Shown: positions 1-6,822, numbered from the stretch's first letter. The stretch is DNA of 13,238 nucleotides from Herminiimonas sp. (GCA_014377155.1 JACMQD010000352.1:1-13238); one strand, 5' to 3'. A program made the numbers and translations. The notes: a model not told the origin generated them from the letters alone.

Positions 1-14
1 GCGGTTTCACTCGC

Positions 15-20
15 AGGAGG
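15..20 (+). promoter_or_regulatory. Shine-Dalgarno that sets a TTG start for yeaH
   Basis: A perfect AGGAGG lies 5 bases before a TTG codon at 26. The reading frame stays open to the left edge but shows no ATG or GTG there. TTG is therefore the best start, and it gives the N-terminal length known for E. coli YeaH, where IDRR begins at residue 5. Confidence 0.8.
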
Positions 21-25
21 CAATA

Positions 26-1294
26 TTGGTTCAGCTTATCGACCGGCGTTTGCAGGGCAAGAACAAATCCGCCATCAATCGTGGCCGTTTTCTGCGGCGC
101 CATAAGGTCCAGATCAAGGAAGCGGTAGCGCGGGCAGTAAAAGGGCGTTCCATCACCGAGATCGAAAACGGCGAAAAGGTATCGATTCCGGTCAAGGATA
201 TCGGCGAACCGAATTTCGGTCACGCGCACGGTGGCGTCTGGGAAACCGTTCGTCCCGGCAATGAAGAATTCCTGAAGGGCGATCGCGTCAAGCGACCCAA
301 AAGTGGTGGCGGCGGATCCGGCAAGGGCAAACCCAGCAGTGGCGACGATACCGCTGAAGATGACTTCGTGTTCGAGTTGACGCGCGACGAATTCATGAAT
401 TATTTCTTCGAGGATCTTGAGTTGCCCAATATGGTGAAAACGCAGCTGACCGCAACCACCGAATTCAAGAACCAGCGCGCTGGCTACAACATGTCCGGCA
501 CGACCTCGAACATCCATATCCTGCGTTCGTTGCGCGGGGCACTCGGGCGGCGTATCGCCGTCGGCGGCAGCGCCCGCACGCGGATGAAAGAAGCCGAGCA
601 AGAGCTTGAGGCGTTGTTGCTGGAAGCCGTCGACGCCGATCCGCGCGTGCTCGTGCTCAAACGCGAAATCCATCATTTGCACACGCGTTTGCTGGCGATC
701 CCGTTCATCGATCCGTTCGACCTGCGCTACAGCAATCGCATCAAGGTGCCCAAACCTGCCAGCCAGGCCGTCATGTTCTGCATCCTCGATGTTTCCGGCT
801 CGATGGACGAGAGCAAGAAAGAAACTGCCAAGCGGTTTTTCATCCTGCTATACCTGTTCTTGACGCGTGCTTACGAAAAAATCGAAGTCGTGTTCATCCG
901 GCATCACACGTCCGCTGCCGAGGTCGATGAAAACGAATTTTTTCATTCCCGCGAATCGGGCGGCACGGTGGTGTCGTCGGCCTTGCACCTGCTGACCAAG
1001 ATCATGCGTGAGCGTTATCCGAGCGGCGACTGGAACAGCTATGTCGCGCAAGCCTCCGATGGCGACAACTGGGATCACGATTCCGGTATCTGTCGACAAT
1101 TATTGTCCGACACCATCATGCATGCGGTGCAGTATTACGCCTACGTCGAAATCACTGATGGCGCGCCACAAAACCTATGGGAAGAGTATTCCCAGATAAC
1201 TGGTATGCATCCGAATTTTGCGATGCAAAAAATCGCCGCGCCGGCCGATATCTATCCTGTCTTCCGTGAACTGTTCAAGAAGCAGCCAAAATGA
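26..1294 (+). CDS. yeaH: YeaH/YhbH family protein (DUF444), VWA-like, partner of PrkA and SpoVR
   Basis: This 422-aa cytoplasmic protein matches E. coli YeaH (about 427 aa) along its whole length, compared from memory. The N-terminus carries IDRRL and GKNKS, then RFLRR. A glycine-rich linker covers about residues 93-108. The C-terminal half is a von Willebrand A-like domain with the metal-site motif DVSGSM at 255-260, the conserved SGGTVVSSAL at about 311-320 and ASDGDNW at about 343-349. It ends in IYPVFRELF, as the family does. The biochemical role is not settled. In enterobacteria the gene is cotranscribed with the serine kinase gene yeaG (prkA) and linked to stress and nitrogen-starvation responses. 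The start is TTG with a strong AGGAGG. The stop overlaps the start of spoVR (ATGA), so the two are translationally coupled. prkA is expected immediately upstream, outside the window. Confidence 0.95.
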   Translation: MVQLIDRRLQGKNKSAINRGRFLRRHKVQIKEAVARAVKGRSITEIENGEKVSIPVKDIGEPNFGHAHGGVWETVRPGNEEFLKGDRVKRPKSGGGGSGKGKPSSGDDTAEDDFVFELTRDEFMNYFFEDLELPNMVKTQLTATTEFKNQRAGYNMSGTTSNIHILRSLRGALGRRIAVGGSARTRMKEAEQELEALLLEAVDADPRVLVLKREIHHLHTRLLAIPFIDPFDLRYSNRIKVPKPASQAVMFCILDVSGSMDESKKETAKRFFILLYLFLTRAYEKIEVVFIRHHTSAAEVDENEFFHSRESGGTVVSSALHLLTKIMRERYPSGDWNSYVAQASDGDNWDHDSGICRQLLSDTIMHAVQYYAYVEITDGAPQNLWEEYSQITGMHPNFAMQKIAAPADIYPVFRELFKKQPK

Positions 1295-2829
1295 ATACTG
1301 TCCAGAAACCCAAGCGTCATCCGCGCAGCTTGCCAGACCAGTCGGAATGGACGTTCGACCTGATCGAGCACGCGCACGAAGAAATCCGCCGCGTTGCCGA
1401 AGCCTTCGGCCTGGATACCTATCCGAACCAGCTCGAAATCATTAGTGCCGAGCAGATGATGGATGCTTATGCCTCGGTCGGCATGCCGGTGTCGTACAAC
1501 CACTGGTCATTCGGCAAACATTTTTTGTCGACCGAAAAAAGCTACAAGCGCGGCCAGATGGGACTGGCATACGAAATCGTCATCAATTCCAGCCCGTGCA
1601 TTGCCTACCTGATGGAAGAAAACAGCCTGACCATGCAGGCGTTGGTGATCGCGCATGCGGCGTACGGCCATAATTCCTTTTTCAAGGGTAATTACCTGTT
1701 TCGCACGTGGACCGACGCCGAGGCGATCGTCGACTACATGGTGTTTGCGAAGAACTTCATCGCTGACTGTGAACGCCGCTATGGCGTCGATGAAGTCGAA
1801 CTGCTGCTCGACTCTTGCCACGCGCTGCAAAGCTACGGTGTGGACCGATACAAGCGGCCTGCCAAGCTGTCCCTGATCGACGAACAGGCCCGCCAAAACG
1901 AGCGTGAAGATTACCTGCAGTCGCAGGTCAATCATCTGTGGACCACCTTGCCCTATCGGCCGGTGGAAGTGGTCGAAGCCGGTCCCGAACGCTTTCCCTC
2001 GGAGCCACAGGAAAACCTGTTGTACTTCATTGAAAAATCAGCGCCGCTGCTCAAGCCGTGGCAGCGCGAACTGGTGCGCATCATCCGCAAGATTTCCCAG
2101 TATTTCTATCCGCAGCGCCAGACCCAGGTGATGAATGAAGGGTGGGCGACGTTCTGGCATTACACGATCTTGAATCAGCTCTACGACGAGGGCGTAGTCG
2201 GCGACGGCTTCATGATTGAGTTTCTTCAAAGTCACACCAATGTCGTCTATCAACCCCCGGTGACGAGCCCGCATTTCAGCGGCATCAATCCGTATGCGCT
2301 CGGTTTCGCAATGATGCGCGATATTCGTCGGATCTGCGAAGCGCCGACCGCCGAGGACAAGCTTTGGTTTCCGGACATTGCCGGTAGTGATTGGAAGAAA
2401 ACACTCGATTTTGCCATGCGTAACTTCAAAGATGAAAGCTTCATTGCCCAATACCTGTCGCCGAAGCTGATCCGCGACTTCCATTTCTTTTCGGTGCTGG
2501 ATGACGATAAGGACGACAAGCTCAGCATTTCCGCTATCCATGACGAAAATGGTTATCGCTACGTGCGTCAGCAACTGGCCGATCAGTACAATCTCGGCAA
2601 TCGAGAACCGAACATCCAGGTATGGTCGGTCAATACGCACGGCGACCGCGCGCTGACCTTGCGCCATACGCAGTTCCTGCGCCGACCGCTGAATCAGCAG
2701 ACCGAAGAAATGTTGCGCCATGTGGGACGCCTATGGGGCTTCGATGTCCATCTCGAAACTGTGGACGCCAAAGGCACCGTATTGAGCAAGTTCGATTGCA
2801 AAACCGAAAAGCGTAATCGCCATAACTGA
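1291..2829 (+). CDS. spoVR: SpoVR family protein (YcgB-like)
   Basis: This 512-aa protein closely matches E. coli YcgB (about 510 aa). Recognisable blocks are SEWTFDL near 18-24, YPNQLEIISAEQMMDAY at 44-60, NHWSFGKHF at 70-78, AHAAYGHNSFFK at 121-132, the signature NEGWATFWHY at 282-291, and PHFSGINPYALGFAM after it. No signal peptide or membrane segment is seen. SpoVR was named for a Bacillus spore-cortex role, but the family is widespread in non-sporulating proteobacteria, where its activity is unknown. The start ATG at 1291 overlaps the yeaH stop. It has only a weak ribosome site of its own, so translation probably depends on coupling. No gene follows directly; a strong terminator lies about 137 bases after the stop. 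Confidence 0.95.
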   Translation: MNTVQKPKRHPRSLPDQSEWTFDLIEHAHEEIRRVAEAFGLDTYPNQLEIISAEQMMDAYASVGMPVSYNHWSFGKHFLSTEKSYKRGQMGLAYEIVINSSPCIAYLMEENSLTMQALVIAHAAYGHNSFFKGNYLFRTWTDAEAIVDYMVFAKNFIADCERRYGVDEVELLLDSCHALQSYGVDRYKRPAKLSLIDEQARQNEREDYLQSQVNHLWTTLPYRPVEVVEAGPERFPSEPQENLLYFIEKSAPLLKPWQRELVRIIRKISQYFYPQRQTQVMNEGWATFWHYTILNQLYDEGVVGDGFMIEFLQSHTNVVYQPPVTSPHFSGINPYALGFAMMRDIRRICEAPTAEDKLWFPDIAGSDWKKTLDFAMRNFKDESFIAQYLSPKLIRDFHFFSVLDDDKDDKLSISAIHDENGYRYVRQQLADQYNLGNREPNIQVWSVNTHGDRALTLRHTQFLRRPLNQQTEEMLRHVGRLWGFDVHLETVDAKGTVLSKFDCKTEKRNRHN

Positions 2830-2890
2830 CTAATCGCCACGGCAAGGCCGCTCGAGATGGAGAAGCCGCCATGCCTGCTCTGATCTCAAC

Positions 2891-2943
2891 GCATGGGTGC
2901 AGAGTCGAGGCCTTCGTAGCGTCGCTGCACCATGCCTTGCATG
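2891..2943 (+). repeat. Nested, mutually exclusive inverted repeats in the spoVR 3' region (candidate structured RNA)
   Basis: GCATGGGTGCAG at 2891-2902 pairs with CTGCACCATGC at 2925-2935: 11 pairs with one bulged G and a 22-base loop. The right arm can instead fold on itself, CATGC at 2931-2935 with GCATG at 2939-2943 around a 3-base loop. GGTGCAG at 2896-2902 can also pair with a second CTGCACC in the loop of the downstream terminator (2974-2980). No promoter is evident just upstream, so this is more likely a spoVR mRNA 3' UTR, or a small RNA processed from it, than an independent gene. Confidence 0.45.
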
Positions 2944-2965
2944 AATGGTTCAATGTAAAGGTCGC

Positions 2966-2996
2966 ACCGATGCCTGCACCGCATCGGTAATTTTTT
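2966..2996 (+). terminator. Rho-independent terminator downstream of spoVR
   Basis: A perfect 8-bp stem, ACCGATGC at 2966-2973 and GCATCGGT at 2981-2988, with loop CTGCACC, is followed by AA and six T (2991-2996). This is the only textbook intrinsic terminator in the window. It should end the yeaH-spoVR transcript. Confidence 0.88.
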
Positions 2997-3163
2997 CCCG
3001 CGTCATGTAGTTTCTGCGCATCCACCCTCCTTTTACCGGACGGTTGCTGTCTGCGCTCAGAGCAAAACCCTGCATTCGCTTTCTCCGGCATACCATTTGC
3101 ATTCGCCCTCGGCATACCGGCCGCAGCCGGGCATTTGTTCTTGTCTAAAACGAGGAGATCGTG
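2997..3163. other. Intergenic stretch with an imperfect direct repeat
   Basis: Together with 2830-2996 this makes a 334-base stretch without a gene. This part holds an imperfect direct repeat: GCATTCG, then a pyrimidine-rich stretch, then CGGCATACC. The copies lie at 3072-3094 and 3099-3118. The small dyad GCTCAGAGC is at 3055-3063. No convincing promoter was found, and ORFs crossing it on the minus strand look like chance. Confidence 0.4.
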
Positions 3164-3453
3164 ATGTCGAATAAGACCTTCCCAACCCATCTGCAACAAC
3201 TTGGTTCGGTGCAGCCGCCATCGCCCTGGTGTTTGGCGCGATGTCTGCCCATCCGGCTCCCCTTGCATCGACAGACGTGTCGATCACACTCGCCCGGGTA
3301 GCGCCTTCCAGCGTTCAGCCCGGTTCGGCGACGCCAACTGCGAGCGTCACTGGCACGTATGCTCCGGCCACGGGCACGGTCGGTGCCACCTCTTCGAGAC
3401 CTTATAGTTGCGATAGCCGAACTGGCATTATTGGTCAGGACCAAAAAAGTTGA
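3164..3453 (+). pseudogene. Small Ala/Thr/Ser/Pro-rich exported protein gene with an apparent one-base frameshift
   Basis: A good ribosome site (AGGAG at 3153-3157) precedes an ATG at 3164. That frame encodes MSNKTFP and then loses sense, stopping at 3299. A frame shifted by one base, open from 3175 to a TGA at 3451-3453, encodes what looks like a signal-peptide core and cleavage region, WFGAAAIALVFGAMSAHPA, then a mature part of about 65 residues rich in T, S, A and P. That frame has no ATG before the hydrophobic core and a TAA at 3172. The start, charged N-region and hydrophobic core make one normal signal peptide only if one base was lost between about 3175 and 3200. I do not recognise the protein family. 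Alternatives are a sequencing error, or a real short start at GTG 3229 or ATG 3241. Confidence 0.5.
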
Positions 3454-3603
3454 ACCATACTTGGCGCCCGACCGCCGCAATCAGCTGACGATGGCGCCCG
3501 TATCTACTCGACCGGGATCAGCAATGTTGTCCGATTTCGAACGGCATCGCTTGGACGATGAAACGAAGCCAGCCGCCGAAGAGCACACGGAGTGGGGACG
3601 ATT

Positions 3604-3624
3604 CGCGCATACTGTCAGTACGCG
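3604..3624. promoter_or_regulatory. Palindrome upstream of the DUF2383 gene
   Basis: TACTG T CAGTA (3610-3620) is a perfect dyad, flanked by CGCG on each side (3604-3607 and 3621-3624), with two extra bases on the left. It lies about 70 bases before the start at 3694, where an operator or leader hairpin could sit. The rest of 3454-3693 shows no convincing gene. The open frame from 3359 to 3658 has no ribosome site and no recognisable protein character. Confidence 0.3.
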
Positions 3625-3693
3625 ATGCTGCGGAAATGAAGTGCGGGAAACCGTGTAGCCGGATCGCGCGCGCTTATCAGAAAGGACGGAAAA

Positions 3694-4167
3694 ATGACGG
3701 GCACGGATAACATCGTCGCGACGCTGAATAACCTGATCGAAACCTGCAAGGATGGCGAAACGGGATTCAGTACCTGCGCCGACGAAAGCGGCGAGCCGCA
3801 ACTCCAGGCTTTCTTATCGGGGCAGGCTCGCCGGTGCGCCGAAGCCGCTGCCGAATTGCAGAAAGTGGTCGTTTCCAGTGGCGGCAATCCGCAAGCCGCT
3901 GGCAGTCCGGGCCATGCGCTGCACCGGCGCTGGACCGACATCAAGTCCACCCTTACCGGTAGTGACGATGAGGCCATTCTCAAGGAATGCGAGCGTGGCG
4001 AGGAGCTGACCGCCCACAGCTACCGTGCAGCGTTGCAACAGAGCCTGCCGCCCGATGTGAGAATGCTGGTAGAGCGGCAATATCAAAGCGTCTTGCAAAA
4101 TTACGCGCAAATCAAGAACCTGCGCGATCAGTCAAATCCTGACAACGGCGTGCGAAGCCCCAGTTGA
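3694..4167 (+). CDS. PA2169 family four-helix-bundle protein (DUF2383)
   Basis: This 157-aa cytoplasmic protein matches the DUF2383/PA2169 family. Family features include the opening TDNIVATLNNLIETCKDGE with Cys18, a central HRRWTDIKSTLTGSDDEAIL, ECERGEE around Cys99, and LPPDVRMLVERQYQ in the last helix. The family folds as a ferritin-like four-helix bundle; its function is unknown and it often appears with stress or envelope genes. The start has AAAGGA at 3681-3686, seven bases upstream. Cys28 and Cys48 are extra cysteines I do not remember as conserved. The tail after about residue 145 (NPDNGVRSPS) looks disordered. It seems to be a single-gene unit between two regulatory-looking gaps. Confidence 0.85.
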   Translation: MTGTDNIVATLNNLIETCKDGETGFSTCADESGEPQLQAFLSGQARRCAEAAAELQKVVVSSGGNPQAAGSPGHALHRRWTDIKSTLTGSDDEAILKECERGEELTAHSYRAALQQSLPPDVRMLVERQYQSVLQNYAQIKNLRDQSNPDNGVRSPS

Positions 4168-4189
4168 CCTGGCCTGACACCATTCGCTG

Positions 4190-4251
4190 TTGACAGGTTA
4201 CGGCAGGAAAATACCTGTCCCGGCCGTAACCGCTCCGGTAAAGCTTCCTGC
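4190..4251. promoter_or_regulatory. TTGACA box embedded in overlapping inverted repeats
   Basis: A consensus -35 hexamer TTGACA lies at 4190-4195, but the -10 position (TACCTG at 4212, spacer 16) is poor. Three inverted repeats share bases here: GACAGGT 4192-4198 with ACCTGTC 4213-4219; GGTTACGGC 4196-4204 with GCCGTAACC 4223-4231; and GCAGGAA 4203-4209 with TTCCTGC 4245-4251. They cannot all form together. This could be an operator over a promoter, or a folded 3' end of the DUF2383 transcript. No T-run follows, so it is not a standard terminator. Confidence 0.35.
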
Positions 4252-4324
4252 TACGGGCGTGCGCTCCTTCACGGCATTGATACGCCGCTTGCCTATGTCA
4301 TGCGGAAGTTCAACAAGCGGTGCG

Positions 4325-4336
4325 GTAAAATGACGG
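4325..4336 (+). promoter_or_regulatory. Candidate -10 region of the FAD oxidoreductase gene
   Basis: GTAAAATGACGG contains a TAAAAT -10 hexamer at 4326-4331. The same 12 bases recur at 8728-8739, before the radical SAM gene. No good -35 is seen at 17-18 bases. A start near 4338 would give a leader of about 60 bases. Confidence 0.4.
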
Positions 4337-4399
4337 ACTTGCGCCTGCTGATCGCCCTGGCAGCAAGCGCTTGTCCACAGGGTTTTACGGAATACCGCC

Positions 4400-6013
4400 A
4401 TGCTTCGCTTGACAGACCTGCAACTTCCTCTTGACCATCCCGAAACCGATCTCAGCGCCGCGATTTTGGCTCGGCTGGGAATTCCCGCCGGTGATCTGAT
4501 TGGTTATACGATCTTTCGCCGGGGCTACGATGCGCGTAAAAAAAGCGCCATCGCGCTGGTCTATACGGTCGATGTCGAAGTGGCCGACGAGGCAGCACAC
4601 TTGCAGCGCCTGCACGGTAATCGCCATGTGACGTCTGCGCCGGACACCGGCTATAAGTTCGTTACGCAAGCGCCCGCCGGTTTGAAAGAGCGCCCGGTGG
4701 TCATCGGTACTGGCCCGTGCGGCATTTTTGCCGGACTGATCCTGGCGCAAATGGGCTTTTGTCCGATCATCCTGGAGCGCGGCAAGGCGGTGCGCGAACG
4801 TACCAAGGATACGTTTGGACTGTGGCGCAAGCGCGAACTGCATCCCGAGTCGAATGTGCAGTTCGGCGAAGGTGGCGCCGGTACGTTTTCCGATGGCAAG
4901 CTCTACAGCCAGATCAAGGACCCGAAACACTATGGCCGCAAGGTGCTGGTGGAATTCGTCAAGGCCGACGCGCCGCCTGAAATCATGTACGTCAGCAAAC
5001 CCCACATCGGCACTTTTCGGCTGGTCAAGATGGTAGAAAAAATGCGCGCCTCGATCGAGGCACTCGGGGGCGAATTCCGCTTCCAAAGCCGGGTCGAGGA
5101 CCTCGACATCGTCGACGGTCAGATGCGCGGTGTCATGCTGGCCGGGGGCGAGCATATCGCGACCAACCACGTGGTGCTGGCCATCGGACACAGCGCGCGC
5201 GATACCTTCCACATGTTGCATGCCCGCGGTGTCTATGTCGAAGCCAAGCCGTTCTCGGTCGGCTTTCGGATCGAGCACCCGCAATCGCTGATCGACCGCA
5301 ACCGCTTCGGCGCGCAGGCCGGCAATCCGCTGCTCGGGGCAGCCGATTACAAGCTGGTGCACCACGCTACTAATGGACGCTCGGTCTACAGCTTTTGCAT
5401 GTGTCCGGGCGGCACCGTGGTAGCCGCCGCGTCTGAACCGGGACGGGTGGTTACCAACGGCATGAGCCAGTATTCGCGCAACGAACGCAATGCCAACGCC
5501 GGCATCGTGGTCGGCATCACGCCGGCCGACTATCCCGGCCATCCGCTGGCAGGAATGGAATTTCAGCGCCAATGGGAGTCGCGTGCCTTCGAACTGGGCG
5601 GCGGCAATTACGACGCGCCGGGCCAACTGGTCGGGGACTTCATCGCCAACCGGCGCTCCACCGAACTGGGAGCAGTGACGCCGTCGTACACGCCAGGCGT
5701 TCTGCTGGGCGACTTGAATCCGTCGCTGCCAGCGTATGCGATCGATGCTATCCGCGAAGCGCTGCCGGCTTTCGACAAGCAGATCCGCGGCTTCGCCATG
5801 CACGACGCGGTGCTGACAGGTGTGGAAACCCGCACCTCATCGCCGATCCGTATCAAGCGCGACGATGATTGCCAGAGCATCAATACCAAGGGACTGTTTC
5901 CCGCAGGTGAAGGCGCCGGTTATGCGGGCGGCATCCTGTCAGCAGCGGTGGACGGCATCAAGGTTGCGGAAGCGCTGGCGCTGAGCATGGTACAGGCGGC
6001 GCTGCACAAGTAA
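4400..6013 (+). CDS. FAD-dependent oxidoreductase of the COG2509 family (uncharacterised FAD dehydrogenase)
   Basis: This 537-aa protein is of usual length for COG2509. An N-terminal domain of about 95 residues (basic RRGYDARKK at 40-48) precedes the flavin fold, as is typical. The dinucleotide-binding motif is VVIGTGPCGIFAG at about 100-112, with the acidic end of the second strand in LERG (E126). FGEGGAGTFSDGKL at 155-168 is a family signature. A second flavin-contact stretch, GLFPAGEGAGYAGGI, is at about 498-512. The substrate and physiological role of the family are unknown. No signal peptide is seen, so it should act in the cytoplasm. The ribosome site is weak (CGGAA only), but ATG 4400 gives the expected N-terminus. 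Only 24 bases separate its end from a convergent gene. Confidence 0.88.
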   Translation: MLRLTDLQLPLDHPETDLSAAILARLGIPAGDLIGYTIFRRGYDARKKSAIALVYTVDVEVADEAAHLQRLHGNRHVTSAPDTGYKFVTQAPAGLKERPVVIGTGPCGIFAGLILAQMGFCPIILERGKAVRERTKDTFGLWRKRELHPESNVQFGEGGAGTFSDGKLYSQIKDPKHYGRKVLVEFVKADAPPEIMYVSKPHIGTFRLVKMVEKMRASIEALGGEFRFQSRVEDLDIVDGQMRGVMLAGGEHIATNHVVLAIGHSARDTFHMLHARGVYVEAKPFSVGFRIEHPQSLIDRNRFGAQAGNPLLGAADYKLVHHATNGRSVYSFCMCPGGTVVAAASEPGRVVTNGMSQYSRNERNANAGIVVGITPADYPGHPLAGMEFQRQWESRAFELGGGNYDAPGQLVGDFIANRRSTELGAVTPSYTPGVLLGDLNPSLPAYAIDAIREALPAFDKQIRGFAMHDAVLTGVETRTSSPIRIKRDDDCQSINTKGLFPAGEGAGYAGGILSAAVDGIKVAEALALSMVQAALHK

Positions 6014-6028
6014 GCGCTTTCGGGCCAC

Positions 6029-6047
6029 CACGCGTCATCAGCGCGTG
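6029..6047. terminator. Weak hairpin between convergent genes
   Basis: CACGCG (6029-6034) and CGCGTG (6042-6047) form a 6-bp stem with a 7-base loop, overlapping the stop codon of the minus-strand gene. No T-run is present on either strand, so termination here is only a possibility. Confidence 0.3.
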
Positions 6048-6634
6048 ACGATTTTTGCATTCGGCAGCATGCCGCCACCAGCAGAAAAAATCACAGGACA
6101 GTTAACGACGATATTGGTGGCCACCACCGATACCTGCTTTTTCTCGGCGGCGTCCAATACTTCCTCTTCGGATTTCAGCACACGGGGCTGGTTGTTCGGC
6201 AGCCACGTCACCTTGTGCACCAGCCACAGTGGCGAATAGCTGCGGTCAACGTTGGCCGGCCCGGTCGGTTCCGGCACGGAGGGCAACACGCCGCCTTGCT
6301 TGAAATTGGTAAACGAATAGATGCGTTCGAGCGCCGAAAACTGACCCGGCGCCAAGGGCTGCGCCGGAATCGCATTCGCCAGCCGCGGCACGAAGTTGGC
6401 GCCCATCGCCACCGCTGCATCCTTGTCCGACACATCGGTGGTCACATACTGGACCGCACGCCCCTGAAACCACCCGGATACCGCCGGCAGTTCGACCACC
6501 ATGGTGGTAGCGATCGGCTGCGCCGTGGCGGGTCCGTGCAACAGTGCCATGAGCGCCACAGCGGCGCACGCAAAGTGGTAGCGGATCGGCCGTCTGGTCG
6601 CTATCGAGTTTGCGGTAAGCGAGGGCATTGTCAT
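6038..6634 (-). CDS. Exported protein of unknown function, about 198 aa
   Basis: The frame is open further upstream, but the best start is ATG at 6634, with AGGAGA at 6639-6644 four bases before it. From there the protein begins with a basic segment (ATRRPIRYHF), a hydrophobic core (ACAAVALMALLHG) and a likely signal-peptidase site after ATAQ near residue 39. The mature part is about 160 residues, periplasmic or outside the cell. It has no cysteine-based lipobox and no further membrane segment. A single cysteine lies in VVNCPVIFSAGGG near the C-terminus, next to LWLVHKVTWLPN and RVLKSEEEVLDA. I recall similar lines in DUF7482-type hypothetical proteins, but cannot confirm this. It is divergent from the acyl-CoA ligase gene and convergent with the FAD protein gene. 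No enzymatic motif is recognised. Confidence 0.75.
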   Translation of the reverse strand: MTMPSLTANSIATRRPIRYHFACAAVALMALLHGPATAQPIATTMVVELPAVSGWFQGRAVQYVTTDVSDKDAAVAMGANFVPRLANAIPAQPLAPGQFSALERIYSFTNFKQGGVLPSVPEPTGPANVDRSYSPLWLVHKVTWLPNNQPRVLKSEEEVLDAAEKKQVSVVATNIVVNCPVIFSAGGGMLPNAKIVTR

Positions 6635-6777
6635 AAAGTCTCCTGTCGATTGGAATCGGACGCAGTATTCATGCATTATGGTAAGCAGTGATTCAACCAC
6701 CGAATGCGGCACTGCGGGTAATTAAGTTGGTCATCGCCAACGTTTTGCGCGAACACCCATCTGCAGCGCCACGCCTT

Positions 6778-6783
6778 TATAAT
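6778..6783 (+). promoter_or_regulatory. -10 box of the acyl-CoA ligase promoter
   Basis: A perfect TATAAT followed by G lies 40 bases before the ATG at 6823. At 17 bases upstream the sequence is ACCCAT, a poor -35. The predicted leader is about 33 bases. This box is also why the earlier in-frame start at 6688 is not preferred. Confidence 0.6.
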
Positions 6784-6822
6784 GTTTGCCTACCTGCCTC
6801 CACGATAACAACAGGACGAGAC

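Noticed and set aside
2038..2721. Minus-strand open frame of 227 codons inside spoVR
   Set aside because: It is fully antisense to a highly conserved gene; no ribosome site or motif.
3443..3449. AAAAAAG heptamer as a programmed frameshift site
   Set aside because: Its phase does not match the frame being read there, and no conserved downstream frame is evident.
3359..3658. Plus-strand open frame of 99 codons after the broken exported gene
   Set aside because: No ribosome site, overlaps another frame, no recognisable features. I considered it as a C-terminal continuation through the A6 run at 3443-3448, but the evidence is too thin.
4196..4231. GGTTACGGC/GCCGTAACC stem as an intrinsic terminator of the DUF2383 gene
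   Set aside because: The loop is long (18 bases) and no T-run follows.
4372..4380. TTGTCCACA as a DnaA box
   Set aside because: It is one mismatch from consensus and single, with no cluster or origin features; likely chance.
4385..5803. Long minus-strand open frame (472 codons) opposite the FAD oxidoreductase
   Set aside because: It is antisense to a gene with clear flavin motifs, has no recognisable protein blocks, and is explained by codon bias in GC-rich DNA.
6688..6822. N-terminal extension of the acyl-CoA ligase
   Set aside because: The TATAAT box and the ribosome site for ATG 6823 lie inside it, and the extension does not resemble ligase sequence.
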